From NCBI RefSeq assembly GCF_009905375.1, contig NC_133652.1:116898721-116962720 (forward strand): DNA of 64,000 nt, read 5' to 3'. Each line of letters starts with the position of its first letter. Positions within the stretch are counted from its first letter, which is position 1. Origin of the DNA: Apium graveolens (taxonomy: Eukaryota; Streptophyta; Magnoliopsida; Apiales; Apiaceae). The translations under genes were made by a program, and so were the position numbers. Below are positions 20,410 through 33,683 of the stretch, piece after piece. A model generated the notes under the pieces. That model was not told the DNA's origin. It ran no database searches and saw only the letters and a program-made list of their open reading frames with translations.

Positions 20410-21640
20410 ATTTGCCTAATGTTGGGACAACCAATCCATTCCTAGAATCACATTGAACTTTCTTAGCTCGAAGGGTATCAAATCCGCCGAAAAAAGAATG
20501 CTCGTGGATTTCTAATTGACACTTAAGACATAATTGACTCACTGAAACTCAATCCCAATTGGCCACTTTTATGGTCAAGGGCTCGGCCAAGTCTTCCAAC
20601 ATCAAATCCATTTTATTCACACAATCCGTTGATATAAAGGTTTTAGACGCTCCTGAATCAATTAAAACTTTAACTGGTATGGAGTTGAGAGAAAGCGTAC
20701 CGGCCACTACGTCTGAGTCCTGGACATTGAATCTCTTGGTCATTTTGAAGGTTCTGGCCCTAGCTGTGCTGGATGCTGGTCCTTGGGATGCAGTACCTTG
20801 AGTAGCCGTTCCACAGCTCCTCGCAATATGCCCAACCTTCCCATAGTTGTAACAAGTAGCTCCTAGATTTTTCTGGCTTGCATTCCGAAGCATAATAACC
20901 CTTATGACCATATTTGAAACATTGAACATCCTTTTTGCACGAACCACTATGTCTCCTACCCCATGACTTACAATCCATCGCCGAATTGACTAACTGGGCT
21001 GGAGTGGAAGCAACTGAGTAGCACTAGGCCTAGCCTGGGAGAAACTCTGTCTCCTGAATCTTTTATTCCTGTTTCGGCCAAATCGTTTCTGAAACTTCTT
21101 GCTGGATTCTCGTTGATCTGCCTAGTCGATAACACCCTCAGACTTTCTCTTCTTATCACCCTTTTCCTTGACGGCCAAGTTCTGATCACTCTCAATTACT
21201 AGGGCTACCTGAACTATGGAAGGATATGTCTTGAGTTGTAACACCACAACTCCACTACAAATTTATGGTTTCAATCCATGTTGAAACCTCTTTGCTTTCT
21301 GAGCTTCAGGGTTTATATAGTCTGGCACAATTCTAGCTAACTTCATAAACTTAGCCTCATACTTTGCTATACTTCTTTCCCCTTTTCTTTAATTCTAAGA
21401 ACTCAATCTCCATTTTATTTCGTAAACAGTCGTTGAAAATTTTTCTAAAAATAATTGTATAAATCTAGCCCATGGAACAGGACCCGCTCCTTCTAATGCC
21501 CTGGTTGACTCCCACCAGTAATCCGCTTCATTTTTCAAAAAGTGGCTTGCTTAATCGGTCTTAAAATTATCACTTACTTGGACGAGGTTGAAAGCTTTCT
21601 CCATTTCTTTTAACCATGCTCCAACAGCTACTGGATCAGG
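20410..21640 (-). pseudogene. gypsy B protease and gag remnant
   Basis: The minus frame 20549-20947 holds the end of gag and the protease: a knuckle altered to CYNYGKVGHIARSC (second Cys lost) and the protease NSIPVKVLIDSGASKTFIS with an intact DSGA. An earlier knuckle, CFKYGHKGYYASEC, has also lost a Cys and the His. Upstream, at about 21400-21640, comes the capsid text MEKAFNLVQVSDNFKTD and WWESTRALEGAGPVPWARF, broken by stops. The gag N-terminus, upstream ORF and palindrome present in A are missing; B jumps from capsid straight to leader near 21650-21700. The gene was split from its RT by element F. Confidence 0.8.
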
Positions 21641-21699
21641 CTCCTCATTACAACAACAACTAATTAATTTCTCAGCACTGTCTAAATACAATACTAACT

Positions 21700-22934
21700 A
21701 ATTCAATATACCGCAAAACTGGGCTAGCTATATCAGCCACCCACTACAAAGATCAAACTAATAATCCGAGTCAAACTTAAGGAACTTAGGACTCTACTAG
21801 GCACAATAGTCCGAGTTTCAATCAACCATTCTTCCAAAGGTGGTTTCCTATCCTCTCCCAGTGACTTGCTAACCACTAAATTAACCTTTCTAAGGCTGTA
21901 ATCTTCCCCATTGAATCCTGAATCCTCTTTATTGCCATTATTCTAAAATAGCAACCGGATAAAGAACTTCTATTTCTTCTGACAGTCAACTTTTATTTAC
22001 TTTCAATAACTAGGACTGTCTAACCACAGAGGTTACTAATGAATTCATTGCCATGGAATATCCAATGGAAATTTTGAAATCCAGGAATCGATTATAAAGG
22101 AAGGAAAGGTGAAGAAGATATAGATATGACTGAGAGCAACTATACAAGTACATAAGATGACTAGTTTTAGTACCGCATAGTTTACAACACATAATTCGGT
22201 GGCATCCCACCAGACCCTTTGTCACATAGACAAATAGTCAAATTATATGCATTGTTTGTCCCAATCAATCGATAGAATTACTGAGTTAAGAAACAATGCT
22301 GAAATAGAAAATTTATAGGGAGGGAGGAGAATCTAGATCATGATAAAATCAACTCAACCTTGGGTTTGCTTCCTTCGAGACTTGCCCTTCTTGCGGAAAA
22401 CAAGCAACTTATTAGGAAATAGAATATCATTCTGGGAGACAAAATATGTCTCAAGAGATGGGTATATGGGTTCAAGGTATAACAATAATATTGATCCACA
22501 TACTCCACAAAACTTGGCTGTCATAGCAGCCAGCGACTACTATCATAACATACTATCTGAACTCACCTAGGTCACATACTCAGTCCAACAACATTACTTA
22601 ACATAAAAGATGGGATAATTAGGAATAACATTAGTGTCTCTCTAGCCGACACATCAAGGGTCCACTCAGAAGCTGACTCTCACGATCAGACTCGTTTTCT
22701 CGAGAGGGGTAACTAGAAACCTCTATCGGACATTGCCAATTATAAATATATATGAGGGAGACATACTAAATGCTATGACAGTTCCATATAATACTCAATA
22801 GATGCCAGGGTTACGTCTTCGGAACCCTTGACTGACTCTTAGGTTTGCTCCTCTAAATGAGGTGCTGACTCACACTTAGGACATAATTTCTACACATTTC
22901 TGACTCGACTCCTAACCTAAATCAGGAACTTGAA
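21700..22934 (-). other. Untranslated leader of gypsy B
   Basis: It aligns by eye with 2890-4179 of element A and with the leader of C. It holds no convincing gene. The conserved hairpin sequence is at 22198-22211 (GGTGGCATCCCACC on the plus strand). Confidence 0.6.
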
Positions 22935-22952
22935 CCTGTAGCTCTGATACCA
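22935..22952 (-). promoter_or_regulatory. Primer binding site (tRNA-iMet) of gypsy B
   Basis: The minus strand reads TGGTATCAGAGCTACAGG next to the LTR end at 22955, the exact plant initiator-Met primer site. Confidence 0.88.
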
Positions 22953-22954
22953 AC

Positions 22955-25113
22955 TGTGATGGCCTCAACCCTGGGGTCAGGAGTTGATGTTATGAACAAC
23001 AATAACCATAATATATTACAATCAAACTCATAAACACGACCCCTTTCTTCTAAAAAATATTTTCCAGGTTTAAGTATTATTTAAGTTACATAACTATTAC
23101 ATCCAAACTCGTTTCACAAGCCTGACACAACTAACTTAATACAGCAACTCAACAGACCGCATCTGGTCTAACACAACCACCTCAGAGGAACCTAGTACGG
23201 GAGGAACTGGAACTCTGCCCTGCCTACGACGGAAGGGTCTTCTAAGTATCTGTAATACATATATATAAAACATTTTTCAAGGGTGAGCAATCAATTGCTC
23301 AGAAGTACCACTATATGAATAACAAGTAAAGTAATTTATGACAAAATTGTTATAGGAACGGAATTATAAAGCAGTAATTTGTAAATCAAGGCAACTTTTT
23401 GCAAAAACACATCAAAGCAAGACTGGATATCACTTACTAACATGCTCTTTATAAAACAAATGTAGTTGTGTGCTGCGTAAACACCAAAGTTCAAATTTTA
23501 GCATGCTACTCACATTTGTATTTCAACTATATAAAATCACCTGTTCCGTTACAGGAATCACAAAACCAAATCAGATACGTAGTGGATATATGAAGATCGC
23601 TGATTAGGCTATCAACACCAGATGGTTCCATCTGCCATCCCATAAACCTGTTCCGGAACTCAGAGACTAGCTAGGTCTCTGACCTGCTGGACCAATCGGT
23701 TAAGTAGTGCGCGCAACCGAGTTAGCCGCTTACGCAACCTCAATAGGCCTATATGGCCTCTATGTATCCAATATCTGATCATTTTTATCCAATTCTCAAA
23801 TCAATCGTACCCATCTCAGTTTTAAACAATTCATTTAATAGCACACATAAATTTGGTTCACAAAACCATTTTCATTCGGAGATAGGTACCTTTTCGAAGT
23901 TACTTTTCTCCAAAATAGATTTTAAACAAATAATTATAACTACAGGGGATACGTAACTTAAAATGTTTCTGTTCTTGTTCGAAAATAAAATAACAGTTTA
24001 TTCATATATACTGAAACATAAAAGTATGGTCAGGGGTACTTACCTTGTAGAGCTTTACAATTATTACTGCTTGACCTTGGACCGATCTGGATGCTCGGGC
24101 TTTATCGCCTTACTATTAGATTATCCTGGATCCGACTTCAACACTCAGGCCCTTCGATTGGAACCTTGCTGAGCTTGTTGACTGACCATTAGGCTATATT
24201 TAGTCCGACATCAACTCTCGGGCCCTCTGACTAGAACCTACATAGTCGAAATACCCTACGTTAGACGACCAACTATGCTTGACATATCCTCGCTATCACT
24301 TCTACCCAAACGATATCACAACCTGACTCATAATTATACGTATTATTTTAATACACATAACAATCAGGGTTCACGTACTCAAAACTCGGTTTAATAATCA
24401 TTTTCGGAAATACACATACCCGTCGTTCCGGAAAATAGAGTTGTCAAATATCTTACAAAATATTTTATCACAACATGCAAGTATGTTTCGTAAAATATTT
24501 ATAATTATAAGTTATATACATTCAACTAGTAATCCCAATAATCACAGGATATGTCCCCGTATTTTCGAATTTAATTTCCCAAAAATCGGGCAGCGTCTTC
24601 ACTGTTTATCGGCCTACCCGTCGAAACATAATCGATGTCTCACAATCAGCAATCACAATTCCACAATTCACATCTCAATACGACTTTAAAAAAAACACTT
24701 AACTATTTCATTTTGAATTAAAATATAACTAAGTTTATTATTTATTTATATTAGGACTCAGAATATTCATCACGGTCCACCGTCGAATCGCCGAGGCTCA
24801 TTGCCGACGGCGTCAAAATTTATTGGTGCCCAAAAATACTCGGGTGTCCAAATAAATTTCAGTCATTAACTTTAATAATTTCCACACGAAAATCTTTTTA
24901 TTTCACAAAATGTTAATCAAATAATTCCTATAAAATTAAATAAAATATTATAATCAATCTAACATAGTAACAGGAACATCAATACACAGGCGCCACACAC
25001 GCATGGGTCGCCTCACCGGAAAAAACCGGTGGCAACTGGAAGAAAACAAAAACACAGACCATTACCATAATAACCCCAACTGATCAGATGCATATACACA
25101 CATATATACGTAT
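22955..25113 (-). repeat. 5' LTR of gypsy B, first part
   Basis: It starts TGTGATGGCCTCAACC on the plus strand (LTR 3' end on the minus strand) and matches the LTRs of A and C. It contains the GGTGAGCAATCAATTGC block at about 23282 and the shared block near 23700. The CACTA element interrupts it at 25114, and it resumes at 35101. ORFs in this stretch (23753, 23963, 24441) are chance frames. Confidence 0.85.
25111..25113. repeat. Target-site duplication of the CACTA element, left (TAT)
   Basis: TAT before CACTACTAG is repeated at 35101-35103. CACTA transposases make 3-bp duplications. The site is AT-rich, so chance agreement is possible. Confidence 0.75.
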
Positions 25114-25770
25114 CACTACTAGAAATATGGGATCAGACATCGGTTTAGAACCGATGTTAAAAAAAACTGAACCGATGTCTTCGCGTGTGATGTTAAATAT
25201 CATCAGCCTTTGACATCGGTTCACAGCCGATGTCTATTACAGTGTTATACATCGGTTTTAAGAATAATTCTGATGTCTTTGCAACAAATTTCAGCTTATA
25301 TTACAGTATTTCTAGGTGAATATGAGTATATTATGGGGTAATTATCCATTAAAACATGAAACCTACAAGCTCTAAAAGACATTTTTTTTTTAAATCTTTC
25401 AAACAAACCGATGTGAAAGTCTAGATCAGACATCGGTTATGTTGTCTGACCGATGTAAAATGCTTCATCAGACATCGGGTACTTTTATCAACCGATGTAA
25501 AATACTGGGTTAGACATCGGTTTCTTTTATTTGGTGATGTTAAATCCTTTTGTTTAACATCAGTGTTTTTTCTAACCGATGTTTAATATTTAATATTGTA
25601 AAATTTAAAACATCAGCTATTGAAAATTCAATGTTATTTGGCTTAAAATACATTGATTTTTTTACAGAACCGATGTCAGATGACTATTTGACATTGGTTT
25701 TTGTAGTTCTTTTTCTTTTAATATTGTTTCACCTGATGTCTTTTGTTTATTTTTACATCGGTTTTAAATT
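25114..25770. repeat. Left terminal and subterminal repeats of the CACTA element
   Basis: After the terminal repeat, more than ten ACATCGGTT-like or inverted AACCGATGT-like units occur at uneven spacing, often as face-to-face pairs such as GACATCGGTT near 25136 with AACCGATGT near 25150. Such arrays are the known transposase binding sites of En/Spm elements. From 25771 to 26222 I see only AT-rich DNA with no gene. Confidence 0.85.
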
Positions 25771-26222
25771 ACCATTGTGATGTTAATGTACTGTAAATTG
25801 CATATGCCATCCTGATACTATTAATAGCCCAGGGAACCAATTGCATTTTCAACCAGAAAAATACCAATAATATGCAATACATCCAACCAAATTTGTAAAA
25901 ACATAGAGGTATACATTTATACCAAATTTACTAACATTCAATCCAACAAGAGCTCAATTCGAACATTACATTCCAAGTCTAAAATAAACATCCCAACTAA
26001 AAACAATAAAACCCAAATTAGCTAGTTATCACATCCAACATTCTAAACATATTTGACTAGTTAACATGTACCACTTGTCAAATTTCGACAATTCCAAACA
26101 TAAATTAGAATGATGGATATAATTGTCACCAAACATCCGTTATTTAACCACCAACCACCAGCAAACACAACATCAATTCATATAGTTCAGAGGAAAGCTA
26201 TATATATAGATACTTAGCATTT

Positions 26223-29200
26223 TTACATCTTGTCTTGGATAAATTCAAGCACCTCCATCCGCACCTCATTCAGCTCCTGCCTTGTGTAGGACTTTCGAGT
26301 AAAATTAGCAACCAGAATATTATTAACCAGAATTGCCATATGTATAATTAAATATAAACAGAACCAACTATTTATAATTTAACCAGAAGAGGACCTTTTC
26401 TATATTTAACCGTAATTTTCTTCGTCAATCCAAAACTATACCAGATAGTTCCTTATCACTAATAGTTATCTATCATTACTAATAATAAAAAGAAGACCCA
26501 TCTGGAAATCACTAATAATAAAAACTGATAATAAAAATGGCACTCATATTTCATCTGTTCTGAAAAACTACACAAAAAAATTCTACATGCCATCTATCGC
26601 AAATGATTTGCATATATACCTTGGTAGTAAAAGATAGCTCCTTATCATCAATGATATCTTTCATGTATCGCATTACAACATAGCCACATTCAACCCCTCC
26701 TGGTTGTTTGGGAGATCCCTGTTACAATATAAAATCTGAATTAGCTCCAGAAATTAATTAAAATTACAAAGTGATAAAAAAATACAAAAAACTTACAAGA
26801 ATATTCTTTATCTGAGGAGCTTTATTTCCCCTTCCAGTTTGAGCATTGTAGGATTTCATCGCTCTACATTGCAGAACAACAATAATATACATGATTATTT
26901 TTCAAAAGGGAGAATATTTACTATATATATATTTATATATAGTAAACAGAAATATATTACTCTGTTAATGATTTTTCCAACTCGTCAAAATATGTTGGAT
27001 GTGGCAGAGGGTTCAGAATATAAATGTCGCCATCCCAAACTACAACCAAAATCCAGTGGCAACTATGTTTATAAAAAAGAAAAAAGAAAAACACAAGTCA
27101 GAAATTTTAAAAAAACTACCTAAATATATTAATTTGTAAAAGCATGTCTAAATTAAAAATATTTACTTATGATTATGTGGCATGAAGTACATGCGATAGG
27201 GAATACTCTCTTTCAACCGATTAACAAAATAAGAATGAAAAGATTTATTCAACGTAAATGTAGCTCCTAAATCGAAAAATCCATATAAGACCACATCATC
27301 ATTCTTCCTCTCAATCTTAATCAGTCTTTGCAAGAGCCTACCAGGGAGTGAATTACATTACTTATAATATCCGTATAAAACATGAATATTGAATATGTAA
27401 CGATAAAAAATTAACTTACGCCATATAAGCAGATATTGCAGCTTGGCCAATCATATCGAACTCCAACAATGCTTTCACATTTTCATGCAATATATAAATT
27501 GTTTTCTCAGTCCCAAACACGTCCGAATCATATGGAATCGGTATTGACTCCCCAGTGGCTTTTATGAAGACTACAACATATTTGTATAACACCTTGTACT
27601 TCTTTGGCACATTCTTGTTTAGCTTCATTTTGCTATAATCATGTTGAAGTTTCTGCAACTCATCTTTCCTCTTAGACTGCCCATGCAACACTTCCTTTTT
27701 CTTTTTCTACACAGAATTAAATAAAACAAGAATAATCGGTTATTATTGACATAACTACTATAGAATGCAACAATCAATTCAGAGTATATTGACATAATTT
27801 TTTATATAACATACCGCGACACTTGGGTAGATGATCAATTCACGAGGCCATGCTACGTGAGAGCCAACTGCTTGGCGTACAACCTCAATTTCACCAGGTA
27901 TGGGCACTGGAACCGACGCCTCTGGCTAGATCTGTCCGTCAACCGACACACGAACATGTCTGGGATTTAGAGGCACTCCGTGTACTGAAACATTCATCTC
28001 TTCGTGATCATTAAAAACTGTTCCAAAAGCAACCATGTTCTCTATGCAATCCAGTGCAAGCTCACATGACTGTGGACCCTACATTATAATGGGGGATCAA
28101 TTTAATTTTATTGCATAAATCCCAAGTCTGTAGGCATATATCTAGTAGATCTTAATAATATTTTATTTTCTTTCCGCTCGGAGGGGAGGGGTCAAAAGCA
28201 ACAAAGTCTACATCATTTACCAACAACTATTTGGCACACAGCGATTTAACAGCAACTCCAACATTTCGCTTATCAGCAGCTCCCTCTTTATTAACAGGTA
28301 CTTGACAACTTGAATTGTCAGAGAACATAGGAGAGTGACCATTCGAAGCATTAACCAAGGCCTTAAGTTCAGCCATCTCCCGCTGATTTCTTTCCTACTG
28401 ATCCAACAACTATGCCTTAGTAATTTTAGTTTTTTTCGCTTTCGGCAAATTGAAGAATGTTGTTGGAGTGACAAAGCCGCCAACCCCTCGAACCCTTCCT
28501 GCGTGCTCAGGAGTCTGAAGTACCATAGTCAACAGATCTTCTGTTCCATGTGGAACAAATTGACCCTTCTCCTTCATTTCAAGTAACTCATCCTGTAAAA
28601 TTAATGCAAACAATTAGTGCATTATTTATGACACAATTATCTTTGAAGGGAATGCAATATTAAAAATATCACTTACAATTCTCGCATTTATTTTCACTTG
28701 CTCTTCAGTAAGCTCATCAGGATTCTTTGGCATCCTAGCCTTCCACCAAAAAATTGCACGATCAGGTTTCTCTTTCCGCTTTAAGTTCCCTTTCTTTCTG
28801 TTAAAAAAGAGAAAATGTTTAAACTCCCTTAAAACTTAGAATTGCAAAGCCAAATAGATATAGGTTCTTACTTCTTCTTCTCGCAAACCAATATACCCCT
28901 TCCTTGACAAGCGGTGATGATATTTCCGTTTACCCACTATATTGCTCTGTAACTTGCGTTGTTCCTGCACCAAAATAAATTAGTTAAAATTAATAAATAT
29001 TATTTAACCAAAATCTATTTAATCATTTAGCAAGTAAAATGGCAATCCTGTATATTTTATTAGTAGAATATATTCATACCAGCCATTTGGGGTTCGTCCT
29101 CTCTGCAACAAACGCATACTTCTTGGGAGGCTTCATCAATTTCTTCTTTTTTCCAAAAAATGGCGTCACATATTTTGCAGTTAAATCAGCTTTAAACTGC

Positions 29201-29783
29201 CTCCATTTTTCACCTGCCAGTTGTAGCACAAGCTTCTCACTTTCTGGGGCAATTTTGAATGTGTCCTAAAGAGCCACATAATATAAATTAGCCACATAAT
29301 TTATAGTCACAACTTAAATAAAATGAAGAAGTCAACAAGAGATATAATTTACCTGGACATCATCCCATAATTTTGCTTTTAGATCAGAATCCACTTTTGG
29401 CCAGTTTTCAGTGTCGATTGGAATCATTTTCCTTGCGAGCATTCCTATGTAAGACTGTAAAGTAGGCCTGGCATTTCCAATGGGAACTCCAAATTCATTG
29501 TATCTAACTTTAAACTTCTTTCCCCGAGCTTTCTTCACCACTACTTTGTGAAGAGCTGAAACACCACGCGCACCTCCTAGCCTTTTTTTTTGCAGATTCA
29601 GAAGTGGTCATTGTTTATTCACCACTACTTTAAGTTTGATATTATGGAGGGACTTACCAACTTATCATTACAAGTCTCTGAAGTTTTGACATCAGGAACC
29701 ATCTCATCCTCAACCTTTTCAGAGTTATTTTTCCCGTCACTTTCTTCGAAAATTACTTTCTTGGCTTTTTGCTTCTTTACCAT
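26223..29783 (-). pseudogene. CACTA second gene: En/Spm-type protein with C-terminal Ulp1-like protease (broken, with introns)
   Basis: ATG at 29783 starts MVKKQKAKKVIFEES. A GTAAGT donor follows the first exon. The next exon (29332-29541) has FGVPIGNARPTLQSYIGMLA, typical of the plant Ptta/En/Spm family. Later exons hold VPIPGEIEVVRQAVGSHVAW near 27840-27930, with a TAG at 27926-27928, and YVVVFIKATGESIPIPYDSD near 27500-27600. The C-terminal exons read GATFTLNKSFHSYFVN, CHWILVVVWDGDIYILN (catalytic His) and GGVECGYVVMRYMKD (catalytic Cys), the pattern of C48/Ulp1 cysteine proteases, which act on SUMO-type tags. It ends QDKM with TAA at 26223. The host function of such captured proteases is not settled. 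Confidence 0.8.
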
Positions 29784-30208
29784 TTTACTCCCTTAGTCTG
29801 CATAAAATTGAATATAAAGTCATCAGTTGAACAATGTATTTTCAGTCCGTCATTAATTACAGTCAAGCATAAATAATAAATTATAAAATCAGTAAGTACG
29901 AATACAACTATACAAGAACAATAATTTACCTAAACTGCAATCAGTAATTAATCACATCTGAAATAACTCTAAAGCATTTTATAAAAGTATAATTAAACAA
30001 TGCAAATAATTAAAGAAAAAAATAATGCCATCAATCAGTAATTATGGATGAATTACTTATATGATTATAACAATGCAAAACAAAAGAAAAAAAAGAAAAA
30101 TTTAACAATATATTTTACACATTGTAACACAATTAAAGGCAAATATATATGGTTCATTCAGTCATCCAAATAACCATTAAGATATATATTTTATATAAAG
30201 CTACATCA

Positions 30209-30886
30209 TCATTCAGTATCGATATTAGGTGTAGGGGTTTTAGTAGCAGTATTTTTAATCCAAATTCCCTCAACATTAGGTCTAGCAGTATGAGCGACAT
30301 CATCAGTAGTGACATCAGTTGCGGGGATTTCAGTACAGAATGGGGGATGTTCCATGGTCGTGTCTCCTAAGTCATCTTCATTATACAATTCATGGTAGTC
30401 TCGAGTTGTAGAGGACAGTACAATAGACCAAGTAGCATCAACGAGATCTTCAAGGTAAAACACTTGCTTGACTTGGTCAACAGAAACATATTTATCTTTT
30501 TTGTGACCTTGTCGACTAAAATCCACAAGTTTGAACCCAAGATCATCAACCCTTATTCCTTTATCATTACTTGCCCATTTATACAGGAATAAGGGAGCTT
30601 TGAATGCATGGTAGTCTAATTCCCATATCTCTTGTATGATACCGTAAAATGTCAAATTACTTTCTACGGGGTTCAAGTCCTTGGCACTAGACACCTGGAC
30701 CGCTTTAGCAATGACAGACACCTCGTTGTTTTGAACAACGCGTATTTCATCTTGTTCCTTTGTAAAATATCGCACTTCGTTCACTAGATAACCTTGATAA
30801 GTTAGTACTGAAAATGATGGCTTGGCAGCGAGCCATCTTATCGTATTTGAAACACCTTTGTTGTTCTCCCTTAGTTCATCATTCAC
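30209..30886 (-). pseudogene. DUF4216-type C-terminal part of the CACTA transposase region
   Basis: This open stretch of 225 codons contains YGIIQEIWELDYHAFKAPLF and WASNDKGIRVDDLGFKLVDF, then QVKQVFYLEDLVDATWSIVL. It matches the DUF4216 domain that ends many plant TNP2 transposase proteins, where it may bind DNA or partners (function unproven). It follows the DUF4218 part at 31170-31649 and is probably a late exon of the same gene. It is one of the few long frames here without a stop, but its upstream exons are broken. Confidence 0.8.
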
Positions 30887-31169
30887 CTATAAATATGATA
30901 AGAAATTTTAAATCCTAAATAGCTAATAGTCGTCATTACACTACAGATCAAAGAACCTAATACAACACTGACTTTATTTTGAAACTAATCAGCAAAGAGC
31001 CGATTGTGCTCTCTCATGAGCCAATGTAAGCTTTTCCTTTTCCCTTGGTGAATTTCTTCAAGATATTCCTTATGCATTCTGAAAAATGCATATGGAATGA
31101 TATATTAAAGACACGTTACAAGACTAATTACTGGATAATGAGGAATTGAAAACAACAAAGTGCATAAAC

Positions 31170-33683
31170 TCACAGAATATATGGAAACACTTCAGCATTA
31201 TGTAGAAGGACATGTAGATGTGCTTCGTCTTGCTCCTTCTCTTCCACTGATTTTATTATCACAACGGATAATGGACCTGATATCTTATTATCTTGGTCCT
31301 TTGGAAGACCGGCAGTGGAGTAATTCTGACTAAGAAACTCGGTGCAGAATTCTACGGACTCTTCACCATGGTAACTCTCTGCCATACAACCTTCGGGATA
31401 ATAACGGTTTCGAACATAACTCTTTAGTACTTTATTAAACCGTTCAAACGCATACATCCAGCTATAAAATACTGGTCCACATAAGCGTAGTTCCTGAACC
31501 AAGTGGACTACTATATGTACCATTACATCAAAAAATGACGCATGGAAAACCTTTTCTAGATCGCACAAGGTTAGTATGACATCTGACTGCAGCTTATCCA
31601 GTTTTGACACGTCTACTACTTTGTTGTACAAAGCATTAAAATGAAACACAATCTAATAATTATTACCCTAACATACTTCGGAAGAATGGAGTGTATTGCA
31701 ACCGGGAGTAATTATTGGAGAAGGATGTGGCAATCATGTGACTTCAGCCCGTAAATATTTCAAATCAGGCATGGAAACACAATTTTTTATGTTCGATGCA
31801 TGTCGTATGGAAGTTTCATCGACATTAATGATGACAAGAAAGTCCTTTTTTCTGCCTTTGACAAAGTAAAGGGAGAAGGAGGCAAATAGGTTTTCTTTAC
31901 TCCTACTTGGGGAGCCAAATCAGATCTAACGCCCATTTCCATCATATCATGATGGGCTGCCGTACTATCCTTTGTCTTATGGCGCATATTTAGTAATGTG
32001 CCAATCAGACTATCACATACATTCTTCTCGACATGCATGACATCAATACAGTGCCTAACATGGTGAAATTTCCAGTATTCTAACTCGAAAAATACTGACT
32101 TTTTCTTCCATAGACTTTCAACCTTCTTTGCCTTCTTCATTTTCTTCCCAAATTCAAATTTGATTTGTTTTTGCTCTGCTAACACTTCTTCTCCGGATAG
32201 GGTTCGACGCGGCTGCCCAAACTCTTGTTGTCCATTAAAAGTAGCCTTTTGCCTTCTATAAGGATGATGTAGAGGCAAATATCGGCGATGCCCTTGGTAG
32301 CACATTTTCCTACTATGAGTCAAATATTTAGCTACGGTGTCATCTCCACAAATTGGACAACACTTATAACCCTTACTGACGCAGCCGGATAAATTTCAGT
32401 AAGTAGGGAAGTCATTTATCGTCCACATTAAAACTGCTTTTAAAGTGAAAAATGATTTGTTATACGCGTCATACACATTTGGTTTCCCTTCCTCCCAAAG
32501 CTTTTTCAAATCATCAATCATCGGTTGTAAGTAGATGTCGATGTTATTACCAGGCTCATGCGGGTCAGAGACCAATATCGACAACATCATAAATTTTCTT
32601 TACATACATAACCAGGGAGGAAGATTGTAAGTCACCAATATGACTGGCCAGCAACTATATCTATTAGATAAACAATTATTGTGCGGGTTTACACCATCCG
32701 CCGATAAAGCCAAGCGAAGGTTTCTTGGTTCACTACCAAAGGAGGGCCACCTATAATCTATATTTTTCCAAGATGGAGAGTCGGTTGGATGTCGCATGTT
32801 ACCATCTTGTGTCCGCTGTTGCGCGTGCCAACACATTAGTTCAGCGGTGGAAGGAGATTTAAACATACGTTTAAATCTAGGAATTATTGGAAAATACCAC
32901 ATGACTTTGGCTGGAAGATTAACCCTCTCTACACCTTTCTTTGTCAACTTCCACCGAGAAAGTCGACACTTAGGACACTTGGTTGCATCAACATGTACAC
33001 CCTGTACAGTACACAGTCATTCGGACATGAATGGAACTTTATATACTCTAGACCTAAATTGGAAAGGGTTTTTTTGCTTCATATGCATTACTAGGTAACA
33101 CATTATCTTTGGGAAGTAGAGACCCAATAGAAGAAAGGAGGTCAGTGAAGGCACTATCGGTAATACCAAACCTAGATTTCCAGTTATACAACTTCAACAC
33201 CGACTCTAACTTAGTACAGTCACTACCCTCATATAGAGGTTGCTCAGCATCGGCTACGAACCTCCTAAACTGATATGAATCATTATCATATTGACCCGAG
33301 TTATATGCCGCTTCACAAACATCAACAGTTCCTGAAGCAGCGACATGCTCCTGATCTTGCTCTGACGCTTCATCAAAGGCTTACTCAGGAGGTGGGTCTG
33401 GAGCTTGCTCTTCAGGTGGACAACTAGCACTTGAAGATTTAGGACCCGTAGAAGCAGTCTCCCCGTGCCAAACCCAATGCACATAACCTAGACAAAAGCC
33501 ATTGTCATAGATATGGCCCCTGATTATTTTTATAGAGAATATTTTAAAATTGGGGCATCGTCCACAAGGTCAAGGAATTTTGTTACGATCTTCAGAATTT
33601 TCTTCAACATATATCAAGAAGTTTTCCACCCCCATTTCAAATGCTAAAGAATCCCTATCTTGCAAAATCCATGTCTTATCCAT
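31170..33683 (-). pseudogene. TNP2-type CACTA transposase (broken)
   Basis: ATG at 33683 starts MDKTWILQDRDSLAFEMGVE, the transposase-associated domain, and a TGA follows at 33570-33572. Next come a TAA at 33381 and a frameshift near 33050. The catalytic part has ALSADGVNPHNN (first Asp) at about 32690 and HCIDVMHVEKNVCDSLIG (second Asp) at about 32000. A DUF4218 part at 31170-31649 has LRLCGPVFYSWMYAFERFNK and LKSYVRNRYYPEGCMAESY. The protein would cut at the CACTA ends and move the element. Stops and frame changes at about 32600, 32395, 31786 and 31650 show it is dead. Confidence 0.88.

Noticed and set aside
30209..30886. Intact host gene of 225 codons
   Set aside because: It matches the DUF4216 part of CACTA transposase proteins and lies inside the transposon in the expected order.
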